DNA of 64,000 nucleotides from NCBI GenBank assembly GCA_006937955.1, contig SSNP01000010.1, positions 4,910,697-4,974,696 of the forward strand. The letters run 5' to 3'. How positions within the stretch are numbered: the first letter of the stretch is position 1; every line of letters starts with the position of its first letter. Made by a program: the position numbers and the translations under genes. Shown here piece after piece: positions 24,303 to 37,987 of the stretch. Source of the stretch: Pachypanchax playfairii (taxonomy: Eukaryota; Chordata; Actinopteri; Cyprinodontiformes; Aplocheilidae). The notes under the pieces were generated by a model. That model was not told the origin of the DNA and made no database searches. It saw nothing but the letters and a program-made list of their open reading frames with translations.

Positions 24303-27300
24303 GTCAGTGGACGGCTTTATTTTATTTTACCTGCTTCTGCTGATTTAGCTGATTTCCTATGAGCGCTAACACCCAGTTGTTTTGGTTTATTTTTATTTTT
24401 TCATTGTATGTTTGGGAGTTTTACTTCACAAAATGAACTAAAACCTTTCTAAACATTTGAGCAATTGAATTCTTAATCCTGGCAGTATTTGATTTCAGAT
24501 ATTTTAAATACTAACATTTGCTGAGATATTTTATTGCAGTTTGAAGTTACTTCTATGTTTCTTAATGAATATTTACCAAAGATCTGTCAGTCCTGTTTAA
24601 GAAAGCGGTCAGTTTATCTCCCATTAGCTGTTTTTTCTCCAATATTTCAGTTTTACAAGCTTATTGATGATATGGGCAGTAAAACTACTTACAAGATTTA
24701 GAAAAAGACTATTATGTTTCAAATAAACAGCTTGACAATGTTAAACTGGGAAAACGGTTATAAAAACATCCCCTTGTTTACAGTATGTGAGACCAGTTAA
24801 TTTTTTTAAAACAGTCAGATAATTTTAACAACTTCCAACAAAACCTAAACTTCTTTAAACTCTTGCTTCTACAGAAAGGCAGTACACAAATCCAAAATGC
24901 CATTGATAATTTGATTTTACTCAGAATAAAGGATTAAGTTTGCCATAACAGATTGTTTGTAGTAAATACAATCGGCATGACAGAAACTAAAACAGAAGAA
25001 AGCCCTGGCTTATACAAATGAGGGATAAGATTAGTGAATTGGGTTCTTTAAATATCACCACACAACATGTTGAACCTCCACCTACTCACACACTGTGAGA
25101 AGAAGATAAAATGTATTCAGTTATACTTTAAAAGTAAATGTATTTCAGCTTAACAACGTGGGTTACAGCTAAATGGAAAGTGTTGCTTCTTCCTCTCTGC
25201 TAGTTTGACAGTTTAAACATTAAAGTCATTGTCTGGAGCATGACTCTTCAGATGGACCAGGAGCTCTGCTGACCAAGCTGCCTAATGTCCTGTATCAAGA
25301 AAGATCATCATCCCTGTCACGTCCCATTAATTCCACTGCCAGCCAGACCAAGTAGCTCTTTGCAAGATCAGAATGGAAAACAAAATTCAGCTAAGCCGGA
25401 GATATCTCTGATAAGATTGAGGTGGTGTTGGATTGTTTTAAAATGCAACACTAAAAACTAGGTCATTTTAATCTGATGGTTGATGACCAGTCTGATTTGC
25501 TTTTATATAAGCACTTAAAGCACCAAGCCAAACTTTCTGAGAAGTTTGGAAGATTTGCTCAAAGTCAGATCTTTTTGTCACAAGACAAATTGGGGCATTG
25601 GGGAGCTAATGGTAGCAGCTGATCCAAGACAGTGATTAGTGTTAAAGCCCATCATGCAAGAAAATGATCAGCCATTATGGCTCAGCTGAATCATTTACAT
25701 TTCTCTGTTCTACTGTCTGCAAAGAAGCCACTTTGTTTGCCAAAGGCTTCTGTCTATATCTGCACAGTTGCTTGGTAGTCTCTAAAGTCTCCCTTCAAAA
25801 AGAATCGCCTCTCACTTGGTATCAAGGCTTGATGAGCAATCCTACCCTTAAGTCCTACAGGGTTCTCACCACCCTGGTGCTTCACAGTAACTGTTTGAAA
25901 TCCTCGACATGGCCTCAAATCTTTTTTTTTTCTTGTTTAGTTTAGTTTTGTTTGTCTTTTTTTTTCACACTGATTCACACGAAAAAGCCTTTTATATCTC
26001 GCCACTAAAGATCAATTATCAGCTTTTCTAGACAATAAAACACCCCATATGTTGAACCAGGCTGTTGTCACAAGGGGCTCCATTTCCGTTTTTTTAAAGA
26101 AAACACCATATGCAGAGACCATTTCTTTTCTGTCACCCAACACAGTCTGAACAAGCGGAGGAAATGGTGCGAGACAAAATGTCTGATTCAGCTTTAATCA
26201 TTACTTTTATTTAATGAAAAGAATAAAAGAAAAATATTATCCTGAATAACCTTATATAAAACACAGTTCTGATAATTTGGTAAAGCAATGACAAAGCTGT
26301 AGAGTTGTTGTCTGGAGTTTCAGGGCCAAACACCCTATGGTGTACAGTTTTAATTTGCCCAGCACAGATGGTAAAGTGACAGGACACCTCATTCAGAGCG
26401 AACACTGTCAACTGGCTCACAGTGAGCAAGAAAACAAGTCTTTTTCCTCCCAGTCTGAGTGTGAGCTCTGCAGAATGCTAACATTATGCCTGGCTTATTA
26501 GTGCTTTAGCACAAGCCAATCGCAGCATGCTGCTCACCATAGTTTAAGGACAACAGAGAGCTTATCGTGCAATTGAGACATGGTGTGTGTCATCAAGATA
26601 AATATGTCTGATAATACGCGGCCTGTGGCAGCTAATGCCCAGCATGTTTCTTGGCATATGTTTGGAGTGATTCTAACTGTAATGATCCTTGCTGTTTTCC
26701 CCCAGCATGATAGTGTTGGTTGTGAGATAGGTCGGGTGAAGTAGCTGGAATCATAATACCTAACCAACCATCAGTATTTGTATCCACCTGTTTGGGAAGG
26801 AATTACAAGAGCAAATGCTAGGTTTTAATTGCAGCCATAGTTTAAAGAAGTTTAAAGAAAAAGAATGAGAGAAAATCAGACTCGTGATGAGAGGGGTTTG
26901 TTGAAATTAGATGGAGATACAAGATTAAAAGATTGAGTTCTTTAGAAAAAAAACACCATTAGAATGAAAGGCCATGTGACATGTCTTTGTTAAAATACAG
27001 CAAGATAAGAGTAAAGCGCCTCCATTTTTAGCTTTGTGGGTTTTTATTTAAGGAGCACAGTGAAACACTAGAGTTCAGTCTGTCCTTTTCTCCATGGAAT
27101 ATAAAGTACATTTTTCTTACACACACTTTAGAAGCAGATTGTCATTGTATTACTCAACCTACCAAGTCACAACAGCAAAAACTACAATCTAAGCTCAGAC
27201 TAGCACTCAGACAACCCTCTTTTTATAGAGGTTTGTGTGGCAGTGTTATTTTTAAAGACCCTTATTTTTGTTGGTCATGGATTGTTAATTATTTTTGCGT

Positions 27301-28283
27301 TGGTACAGTCTTATTACTATTTATAAATAGAATTATTAAAAACACCCTTTAGCAGACACAAGCCAAAAGCTATAAGCAGTTTTGTTTGTCGGTTTGGTTT
27401 TAGGACTTATGTCATTAAAAACACCTAAATACATTCTGGAGAACATAAAAAGTGACAGTTTTTTTATTTTAATTGTGTACCTTTACATACAACTCTGTAC
27501 TGCTATATGTGTAATACAGCATGGTAAAAAGCATATGATTAAATATTAAAATGCTCAGATCAGTTGAGTTTAGATCAATCTGAAAGCATGTACTAGAAGT
27601 AAGGTGATTAATTAACAAATTTAACTTATCATTATGCTCAATTTTAGGTTTAGAATTTATGATCACTCCCCAAAGAGAGTAGTTACATGCTTTAATGTTT
27701 GAAACTACAGTACTTTGCTGTGTCTTGTTCCTGCATGGTTTTTAGAACTTCCTGAGTAAAATGCTTTGTTTTAGCTCCTGACTATTTAATGTACCATTTC
27801 CAAAAGGCTCATACTGCTTTAATAGGCCAGCTGATATGTGAGATAGCTTTGCATTCCTCATTTGAGGTTAACCATCGAGCTGGCATCAGTCATGTATTCT
27901 GGTATTGTTATGTAACTGAAGAACATCATGGACTGCAAAGTAGTGATTGTGGACAGCTGAGCAGCAGTGTGTTTTCTATATAAAGAAATACTCCACTTAA
28001 GTGTTAGCCTTGAGCTTGGTAAATCCACAAACCTTTAATATGTACAGAAGCCATAAAAATATATTGAAGGTAAAAGGAAAACATCAAATATGTCCTAACT
28101 ACTGTTCAGTGTGTTTAATGTGTTGCTCATCACTACAGGGTCCTTGTGTTTACAAGTAAAGGTTTTTCTCCACTCAAGACTCATCCTCATTTCTCTGAAG
28201 TTGATTCTCCACACTGATTCACATTTCACTAATTGCTCACTCTGTTGCCCTCCCCTCCTCCTCCCCCTTCACTACAACCACAG
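24303..28283 (+). other. Intron part, 4.0 kb
   Basis: AT-rich. Two more complex non-repetitive stretches (about 25180-25420 and 26440-26765) are candidate regulatory DNA. No exon recognised. Confidence 0.6.
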
Positions 28284-28439
28284 GGAAGACCACCCCCACA
28301 AGCGCCAGCACAACCCATCATGGGGCGACATTCCCAAAGGAGGCAGGTGACTCTGAAAGAGGTACAGGTCCTGATCGCCTTCCCCCTGTGGGGGAACAAG
28401 GGTCACCTGACTCAGAGCCAATCAGTGTGGAGATGGAGG
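28284..28439 (+). CDS. sema6c: sema6c optional stalk exon with two in-frame donors
   Basis: Acceptor ctacaaccacag, then 156 nt without a stop, phase 1 in and out, ending GAGG|gtaagg. An internal donor GGCAG|gtgact gives a 63-nt version ending at 28346, also in frame. The encoded peptide begins GKTTPTSASTTHHGATFPKE, rich in Thr, Ser, Pro and Gly, as expected for an extended, possibly O-glycosylated stalk. It ends VEMEG-VRR on joining to the last exon. SEMA6A and SEMA6D are known to vary in this stalk region and have junctions GVIRE and GVRWE at the same place. Human SEMA6C as I recall it lacks the segment, so the exon is probably alternative. No transcript evidence is available here. Confidence 0.7.
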
Positions 28440-31400
28440 GTAAGGGGGAGGGACACGTGTCCCCATTAAACTCTGACGTGCTGGGGATTTCACTGCTGGG
28501 CCCTGATCGCCTAACTCTACACTTCTAACCAAACTAACTTAAAAAATGTTCAATATTGTGTCACTCTGGTACAACAGTTTCCCATTTGCTACATGCATTC
28601 AGCATATTATAGAGCAGCTGCACAATCAGTGTCCCTCCATGTCATTGTTCTACTTTTACTTTTTCCCACAGGGGGATTTGTGTTGAGTTATGATATTGAT
28701 TAATTAAGGAAACAAGTCCTGATCAGAAATCATCTGTTTTTGGGAGCTGACCAATCAAAAGAATATGTGATAGGATGAGAGCAAATGAGTGAAAATGTTA
28801 TTCCAGGGTGAACTATGACTTTCATTAATTTACTAACATTTAGATCTAAATCCTACTGACTTCCAGAAAGCATTTCTGATTAACACATGTTGGTTAGTCT
28901 CACTATTATCTGATGTTCAATTTTCCAGCCAGATTTAACTGAATCCCAAAGCAGACGAGACTCAGTCCAATGAGCTCAAAAAGTATCCAACAAGGATCTG
29001 GTTCATCTCAGTTTATTTGACTCTGCAGTTACAAGTTAACCAATAGTTATAAAACATTAAATTTAGACATTGGAACATTGATTAGGTTTAAGTAACAAGT
29101 TACATTTTAGCACTCAGTAAAATTGTTTAAGTTTAGGAACCGAAACTACTTCATCAGGTTAAGGCAAATACTATTGCCCGTATTATACTAAAATATAAAA
29201 GTTACTTTTATGGAATAAAAACAGCTGCTCAAACCCAATCACATTTAAACTGGCATACATGGTTTGCTTTGATTTGCTTTCATTTAAAATCTCCAATATG
29301 TGAAGCTGTCAATATATTTGGGCTGCAAAGACTTGCCAAAATAAATTACTACGGCCTGTAAAAGCCAGATAATTAGTGTAATATCTTGTCACATCTTAAT
29401 CTTTACACCCTCGATTCTCAATGTTTGACTGTTTTTTTTTTGCACAGATTAACAATAGAAGCATATCAGGTCTTTTTTTGGGGGCAAGAACAGAAACTGA
29501 ATCTCTAACATGATCATATAAAGAAGCAAGAACCACAGAGCAAAAGAGACATTTCTGGGTTTTCACTACTAGTGATTCTTAAAGTTTAAAAGTTTTAGGT
29601 TTAGTGAGGAGATAAAGTTAAAATGTGATCCATCCAAAACTAAAAGCAGTACAAGTCCTCTTCTTGCCGCTGAATGCACAGGGACCATGTCACAAGTCCT
29701 TAAATCCCCAGTATAATAAGCTCCCATTCACATAGGTGGGTTCTGTAGCTGTAATGATGAGCTGTTCAGGTCTAAATAAGAAAAATCCATAACAAATAAA
29801 TAACCAGCAGGTTATCCAGGAGTCAGACATACTGGGGGAGAGGAGGGTGCAGGATAGAATATAATAAAAAGCTGCAGCACAATCTATTTCAGCCAGACAC
29901 TGTGACACTGCTAGTTCAATCAGAATTGCTGGATGGCTGGGCTGATAAGGTGGGTGAGGAGCTGGTGTGGAAGTTACAACCTCACTGTTCCAAGAAGGAC
30001 TTAAGTCTCTCTAACTTTGTGAGCAGTTTTTTTACAAGCTATCTGACTTTCTGTCTGTATTTTTTTACGAAGGTTTTGCGAGTGTATCACATATCTTACA
30101 GCAGTCACAGGGTGGGCCAACAGACAGCAGAGCACCGATAACTACCAAAAATAGAACAACAAGTCAAGAGTTGGAAAGATACCTGAACAAAAGTTATACA
30201 ACGCTGCAAATGCACACACAAATATCCAGATTTGAGATTGAGGTAAAGTAAAATCCCATCATGCTATTTTTCCAACAACCAGTTAACAATAAGTCAACAG
30301 TGATGGGATGTTATAGTAAACAGATTATTTAACCTTAATTATATCAGCCCTATTCACTTTAAACTTGGGTCAAAATCTACTTCCACTATATATGATGTGA
30401 GTCTTACACACAAACACTGACTTTGGGTTTTAAATTAAAAACGAACATGAAGGATTAGATTAAAAAAAAACAAAATTTAATTTAAAAATACACTCATAGA
30501 AAAACATGTACTCTTCATTTATTGGATTTTTTTATTTTTTATTTTTTGGAGACGTTATCTCTGACTCACCTGCCTCAATAACTCAACCTCCACACTTATT
30601 ATGTGTCGAATCTATAGCGACTTTAAGTTCATTACCTTTCAAAATGCCCGTGTGTTTTGTATTAATTATGTGGCCATTTATGACCACTTGACTAGCACTT
30701 CACCATGATGCACAGCCGTGGCTGAAAGCACCAAGAGTTATCTCTAATGGATGTGCAGACACTGATGGCATACATCTTTTACAACACACCAAGGCTTAAG
30801 TCTTAATCTAATAAGGTCTAAATGTTATGGACTTGTCCATATTCAGGTAGTATTGATATCAACTAAATTATTAGGATCTTTCCACTGTTAACATGCTGAA
30901 AACAAAACAGGTTTTTTCAGCCTACTTCCTGAAAACTTTCAATACAATAACTAAAATCTGCAGTTTAATTCAGTGGAATATTTATTTCATAAATACAAAT
31001 GCAAAGGAAGCATTAGAGTTAATTGACCAACTTAATATGGTTAAAATGAATATAAATAAGAACATTTAAAATCTCAAATTTTCAGTCAAGATCACTATTT
31101 GTTTCTATAAAGTCACACTATTATTTGTCATTTGGATTTATACCTACAGCACAGACGACCTGCGAAAAGACAGCGTTCATCTTTCCAGAGTTAATAGTTT
31201 ACACCACATTGGACTTGATCTCCTCATTGGAACATATAACATGTATTTATAGTCCACCTCTTCTCTTGAAATGCGTTTTCCCTGAAGATATTTGACTATT
31301 TCTTAAATAAAAGCACCTGTGTCAGAAATTAAATGACAAATATATCTATTCAATGTCTTAGAGGTTTATTGGGCTCATTTTAGAGGTTCCAGTATACTTA

Positions 31401-34400
31401 CACCACCAACATAAAACAACACAAGCTAAGTAGAATTTTTCCGTGAATCCATGTTAAAAATTATCAGAATATACAAAGGTAAATCAAATCAAACTTTATT
31501 TGTATAGCACTTTTCCTGCTATTTGCAACACAAAGTGCTTCACATAATAAAAACAATTAAAAACAGACACAAAAACAACAATTCAGACCCCAACTCCCTG
31601 CTACCCCCCACCCCCATCCCCCCCAATGTTATCTAGATCTCCAAATTAAAAACTTAATAAATAAACAGCTGAATTAATAATTAACTGAACACTTAACTGA
31701 ATGCCTAACACCCTAACATCGTTATATCATGCATCACATTTAATGAGTTCATTCCAGGTTAGAAAAAGCAGAATTATTTACTCAAATATGGGTTGCATTA
31801 CATTATGTAAAGAACTGAGAGGACTAAAATGTAAAGGCAAGAACCTGCTGACCTGCTGCTTTTTAGACAAATGCCAGAAGTTCAGTTATTATAAAGCTGC
31901 TTCTTTCCTGGAAATACACCTCTTCATTTTGTGTGAACATAGAAGTCTGTACTGTCATGCTCCCACTCTTCTGTTATGATTTGACTTTTTCTTCACCCTC
32001 ATCACGCATTTAGATGAACTGGCGTGGGCTGAACGGACAAAAAAGGCTAGCAGCTAATTTAGCCAACTAGCTCAGGGAAATGATTATGATGATAGAAAAA
32101 AGTCATGCGGATGTTTTCAGTCTCATTAAAAGAGTACAGGAGGAGAGAGAGCGAGAGCTCAGCCAGAACTTTTTCATCAAGAGGGTCTAGTTTCCTACAG
32201 GGGGACGCTGATGCCAGACAGTTTTCGAAAAGGGTTATTTATACTTCTAAAGACCATGGCAACAGACACAGCCTGTATCATCAGTCACTCAGCTCAAGTT
32301 GTGGATCCCCTCTAACCAACCTAACAATATCTGATCCTCACTGAAGCTTCAAGTCACATCAGGAACAAAGACACAAATCTGTTGGGTTTTTAAATAGGGC
32401 TGCTTTTTTAGGACTTGTTGAGGTGGTGAAGGGAAAACATGTGGAGTCAGAAATAAACTTCTCTTCTGTGTGGTTATCAAGTCTTTCACTAACAAAAAAA
32501 AAACAGTTCAGGGTAGTTTTAGTATGAAAAATACGAGGCAAAAACAAAAAAATTCAAAAGGATAGCAGGGGAGACAAAAATAAATCATAAAATACTGAAA
32601 ATTGTCCCCAGCCCCTACACTCATTAACAAAACACTTTCATAATCAGTTAAAATATTTAGTTACTATCTTCATTAAATAAAGCTCTTATTGTAAAAAAAA
32701 AACTCTTAAAAGATTCTCATTATTAAAGTCTCGCTCTGAGTTTTAACATTTTCACATTACCTACTACTTTTCTCAACTTTTCTCAAAGTGCAGACTCTTT
32801 AAAATAAAACACTCAAATATTTAACATAGTGTTAAGTCTTTAAAGGTCAGCTATCAACCAGAACAGGCTCAAAATGAGAGTTTAAAGCTACAGTTAGATT
32901 TATAGTTAGTTAAAATATTAAAACTCAGGTCTGTGGGCCCACAGTGATCAAATCCACCTAAGCAGAAGTCCTGGCTCTTCACTCCTAACCCCTTACCCTT
33001 TAATCTTTTTTACTGACCTCTGGGGAGTGTTAATCCCTCTTCATCTGCCTGATTCATTTTTCTTCTTCTTTGGTTTTTAGTCAGACTAACCCTTTAAGTG
33101 TACCTGCCTCCTTTGTTGGATTCTCTTTCACTGGACGTCTTTGTCTTTTTATGATCTGCCTCACTAATTATACAGCTGGTGGTTGAAACAGTGTTCAGGT
33201 GCTGCAGAAACCTGCAAGTTTCTCCATCTCTTAAAGCAGCAGTTCACTCCAAAACAAGTGTTGTGTGACACAATTATACACAAAACGATGGAATTGTAAA
33301 TGTGCATTTTTTATTTAAATGTACATTCTCCTGTTGGGATTAAATGTAGTCATTGAGTTTAAGGAAAGTGACTTTGGTGTGGACTGTCTCTTTAAGTTGG
33401 TTGGTGAAGCCACAATTCTTCCAGTGCTTCTTGTTCAATGCACAAAATTACATCATCAGTTGCACAGGAAGCATTTTGTCTTACCAGCCACTGAATGGCA
33501 AATAAACACTTTTTTTTTTTTTGTTTCTGGCACAAGTGCATGAAAGGACAATAAAGAACTCAGTGCATGTGCTTTGTCAAGTTAAATGGTTTAAATGGCT
33601 AAGTCTTTATTGAAGTATATTGTTTTGTTGAAAAAAATGTTTTTGAATATCTGGTACGCCAACAACACAATGAAAAATACATTATATATCTTGTGATAAC
33701 ACTAAACTTTACAGATGGATATCTTAAAACCTAAATAAATAAAATCTCAGTTGTCTGTATGAGAGTTCAGCATTTTTTTTTTAGTTATAAGGATGACTAC
33801 ACTCTTACTCAGACACCACATTTTATGACTTTGAAGCAAAATGCCCCAAATCCTTTTAAAAAAAACTCAAGTTTCTCATCAGAGCATAGGCTTAAGTGCT
33901 TAAGTTTAGTTAAGCTTACCAAATGCCTTAGCATGCCGAATTTAAAGAAATATGTAATAAAATATTTATTATGTAATCATCATCACACCTGGAATGAAAT
34001 CCAGTGCTCATTACAACTACTTTAAAACTAAAATGTTAGATTACACCATATCACCTTAGCTTGTGTGCATATGTTCAACTGCATCCAACTAGCTGAGCAC
34101 TGAGGTGGAATATTATGTAAATTCCTAATAACAAGTGAGCGTGATTGAATTTACTCAGTCAACATCCAGAAACCTGCACACATGCAGCTCCTATACTCTG
34201 TGTGTAGGAGCGTCTGCATACTGATGCTGAAACCCAACTCGCACACGCTGTGTGTCATTACATAGAAATCATCAGTATACTAAACCTCCCAGCAAAAGGG
34301 CAGGATAACTCCGATTTAAAAAAGGAAAATGACTCAATTGTTTTTGTCTTTAACCTTCGGGTGTCCTTCAAGATCTAAATTGTTTTTGTGGGTGTGGGAG

Positions 34401-37400
34401 AAATAAATCTTTAGCATTAGTGGGAGTGGGGAATAATACTTGTTTGGGAGGCCTGAGGCTGTTTTGTCTTATTGGTTTTCTCATTGAGATGGAGGCACCA
34501 CTAATGGAACAATTACTTGCACTTGTAAGCTCACAGAACCAGAAACTAATTGGAGCTATTTTGGAACATCTTCACTTGATATATGAGAAAATAACATAAC
34601 TTTTTTCTTCAGGTTTCAAAAACCTTTACACAATCCTAATAAAAAGCTTAACACTGTGTATAAATCATTTTTAAAAACCTTTTTCTAAAATTTTAACTCT
34701 GTGCTTTTAAATTGAAACTTTTTTTAGCAATATCTTAAATCACAGTTTTGCAAGCTCTGCTTTAATACAGTGGAAAAATTGTAAAACAAAACAAAGATTA
34801 AGCTTGTATTAAATCTTCAAAGTTTTCTAATTAGCTCTAATTGGTGCCAGCTCATGGGTGCTGTATTGTTAATGAAGTCAATTAAGAGTGTGCAAAGGCA
34901 GCAGTCATTTATTTAATCACACATTCCTAAGACACATTGTCACTCTAGTTGTAATTTGTTTTCAGACTTTATCACCTGCAGATATTTTTACTTGGGTTCT
35001 TTCATGTAGGAAACCAGAACCAATTAATTAGATGTAGCACAGGCATTGCTGTGTGAAACCTGCCTGTTTACATAACCTATTGTGCCATCTATTTTTGCCA
35101 ATGTGGATACAATCACTGAGTGCTTCTTTTCCTGTAACGTTAGAAGAGCACTACTTTTTTTTTCAATGTTTTATCACAACTGCTGCAGAGCACCAAGGTT
35201 TAAGATCCCAACAGAGTGACGGTCTGTCACTTAACCCATCAAGTCTCTCTGCCTCTCGTCATACTCTTTTCTACTTCTTTTTTCCTGTTTTGTTTTCTGC
35301 TTGCGCTATGATACTTGAATTCCTGCTTAAGCATGGCTGAATTTAATTTTTTCCCCTTCATCTCATCCCTCTGGCTGTATCTATCCTCCGTATTACCTTC
35401 CCTCCTTTGCCTCAACTCATGCAGCCCATCTGTCTTTTTACCTTTTGGCAGACTTTAGGATTGCTATATTAAGCCTCTGCTGAGCCAAGGCCCTGTTGTC
35501 TTGACACAGAAAGATGGAAAAACTGACTCCGAAACTGTGTAAACAGTAATGAGGAGTTGTGAAATGAATGCAGTGTATCAATTTTAAGCAATCAAATAAC
35601 TCTAAAGAGTTTCGTGCTGGAGAAAGCAGTCATTTCTTGTTTTCAAATGCATTTGAAGCAAAGCAAAAGGGTTAATTTAGTGTATCTGTTTGACCATCAA
35701 CTCATGTGCGCCACCTAGCTGCTTGCCAGGCAGTTGGTCTGATTCACAGGGCATTATTTCACCGTGACCAGTGGCTCCATATGTCGCACATAACCAGTGA
35801 TTGAGTCATCCAGCCTGCTCATGAAATATGTTGTGACAGGTCATTTATGGGCTTTGGATTTGTTTACCTCAGCTGCACATTTCACCCCCTGTTGCGCCAC
35901 TTGACTCATACCCTTCAACTAGGAGGGACACCTCACTAGGCCTAGAGCTAAAGCCGGTAGGTAGGTCTCATGGTCCAGAGGGAGCCGATGACTCACAAGT
36001 ACAAGGAAGCTGCAGGGGTGATGGAAGGCAGGCTGCATACTGAGATGAGAGCAGTTTTGCACTTTCTCATTTTTTTTTTCCAACACCAACAGAACACAGA
36101 AACATTGGATCCAAAAACCTGGAGCTATAGTCATGGTCCAGAGCTGATAGGCAGCTATAATGAGACAAAAAAAAGAATATTCAAGATTAAAAGAGGATGT
36201 ATTAAAGGCTCATTGCAACATCACTTTTGATATCCTTTCTCAACAAGATTAAAATTAGGCTTTATGACTTCATAAATAGCTGCAATCATAAGGATAAATG
36301 GCTTAAAGATTGTGAAATTTTAATTAGAATCTCTCTTGAAAGCATTAAATTTCAAAGAAATATAATGCATCACAGCATGTCGTTTACAAAAATATCATTG
36401 AAGAACTCAAGAACCTACCTCGATTCAAAATATATGCAATTAGACATGATGATAAAATAAGCCTCTACAGACACCTGATTAAAAGTCAGTTTGCATAGTA
36501 AAAGGCAAGAACAACGAAATTCTCTGCATAGAAATGTCATGACCCAGATTATAATGACCACCTACAGACTGATGGCTAGAATCAACGTACGTACACATCC
36601 ACTAGAGACGAATCTTGTTTGATTACAGTTTCATCACATCTTTACAGCCTATAATCTGACAAATTAAGCCAGTCTTGTTCTTTCAAAGTCACTAGTTGTG
36701 TAGTTTCTAAAGTGTGAGGTACTTTACTTTTATAACAATTATTGTTATTGAGGCTTTAAATTTTACCTGTTTTTGCTTTTTTCTTATGGATTTGCAGAGT
36801 TTTCCAAAAATGATTAAATTTGATTTGATTTTCTTTGTGCGTGCTCCCAAATAGTGGAATACAATTAATTAGACACCGTGTTTGAAAATCCATAAGGATG
36901 ACTAGTAAAAAGCTAATTTAAAATTGGCTCTGAATAATATTAGGGGTTATTATTATAATGTTTTGACTGGCTATAAATTACTAAAATAATTTCCAACGTC
37001 AAATCTGGGTCACTTATTCAACAAAAATAATAATGTAATGTAGACCAAATTATTGAACTGATCTTCATTCATTACCCTGCTCTTCAACACTTGAAACATC
37101 TCATATCATCAAGTGTGATTGAGACATTGTTTCTTGTTTTCTTCAAAGAACCTTTCATTAACAGCTAAATTTTCTTGTTTGGAACAGCTGCAATTTTTTT
37201 TCCTCCTTAGTGCTGCTCAGCCAACTTCCTACACAGACTAATCAGTTTCACAGAAACTGTCATTAAGGTTGGATAGAAGGGTCTGACACCACAGATGGCA
37301 GAAGCCTTTTGCAAATGAGCTCTGATTACGAGAGGTGGCAGGTTTCACTCTTCTCATCATCTCTGCCTTTCACGCCATTAGGCAAACATAGTGCCAGGGT

Positions 37401-37987
37401 CACAACACCTGAAGACATTTACATGGTAAATTTACCCCATCTAAGTGACCTTGAGGTTTTTTGCTTTTTTGTGCACTGCTGCACAAATGGCCTCTCTGCT
37501 TCATTTTGTAAGATTTTGACAACCTCATATGAGTCCATGTTGGCAAAGTCGCCCCATTCAGTTAGCTATTGGATAAACCTGTTATTTTTGGCTCATTCAT
37601 CATACCAGGTGTTCTCACCCCTGTTTTGCACATTGGAAATCAGTCTGTGAAAATGACATCAGGTTCCTGCTGCTGTGCTTCCATCAATATTTGAAGCTCT
37701 AACTCATCTGAGAGCTGGTTTCTCACTGACTGGTTGGCCCCTGCTAGTCTAAAGAGAAGCACGGGTCCTAGAAGGGCAGGTTGTATTGATCTATTATCTA
37801 TTGAAGGAAATAACTCCAACAGCTTAGTTCAAACACTTGTTCCATGTCATTCTACACATAGACAGGTTGCATTCATAGGAGCTTTATGCCTATCGGCTGC
37901 TTGACCTTGATTGGCTCTTTATTTTTTTTCCTTCTGCACTAAGTAAAAAGCTCTTACTAAAGCTTCCTTTCTTCTGTTGTTTTGAAG
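28440..37987 (+). other. Intron part, 9.5 kb
   Basis: AT-rich, with one interspersed repeat near 31480, a C-rich run at 31600-31625, and TAAT-rich non-repetitive blocks near 34440-34560, 34830-34920 and 37190-37400. No exon recognised. It ends in acceptor tcttctgttgttttgaag. Confidence 0.6.
31480..31575 (+). repeat. Teleost interspersed repeat remnant (SINE/LINE tail type)
   Basis: The block caaactttatttgtatagca followed by cacaaagtgcttcacataat is a sequence I know to recur widely in teleost genomes as a retroelement tail. Its exact family is not certain. It is intronic. Confidence 0.6.
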
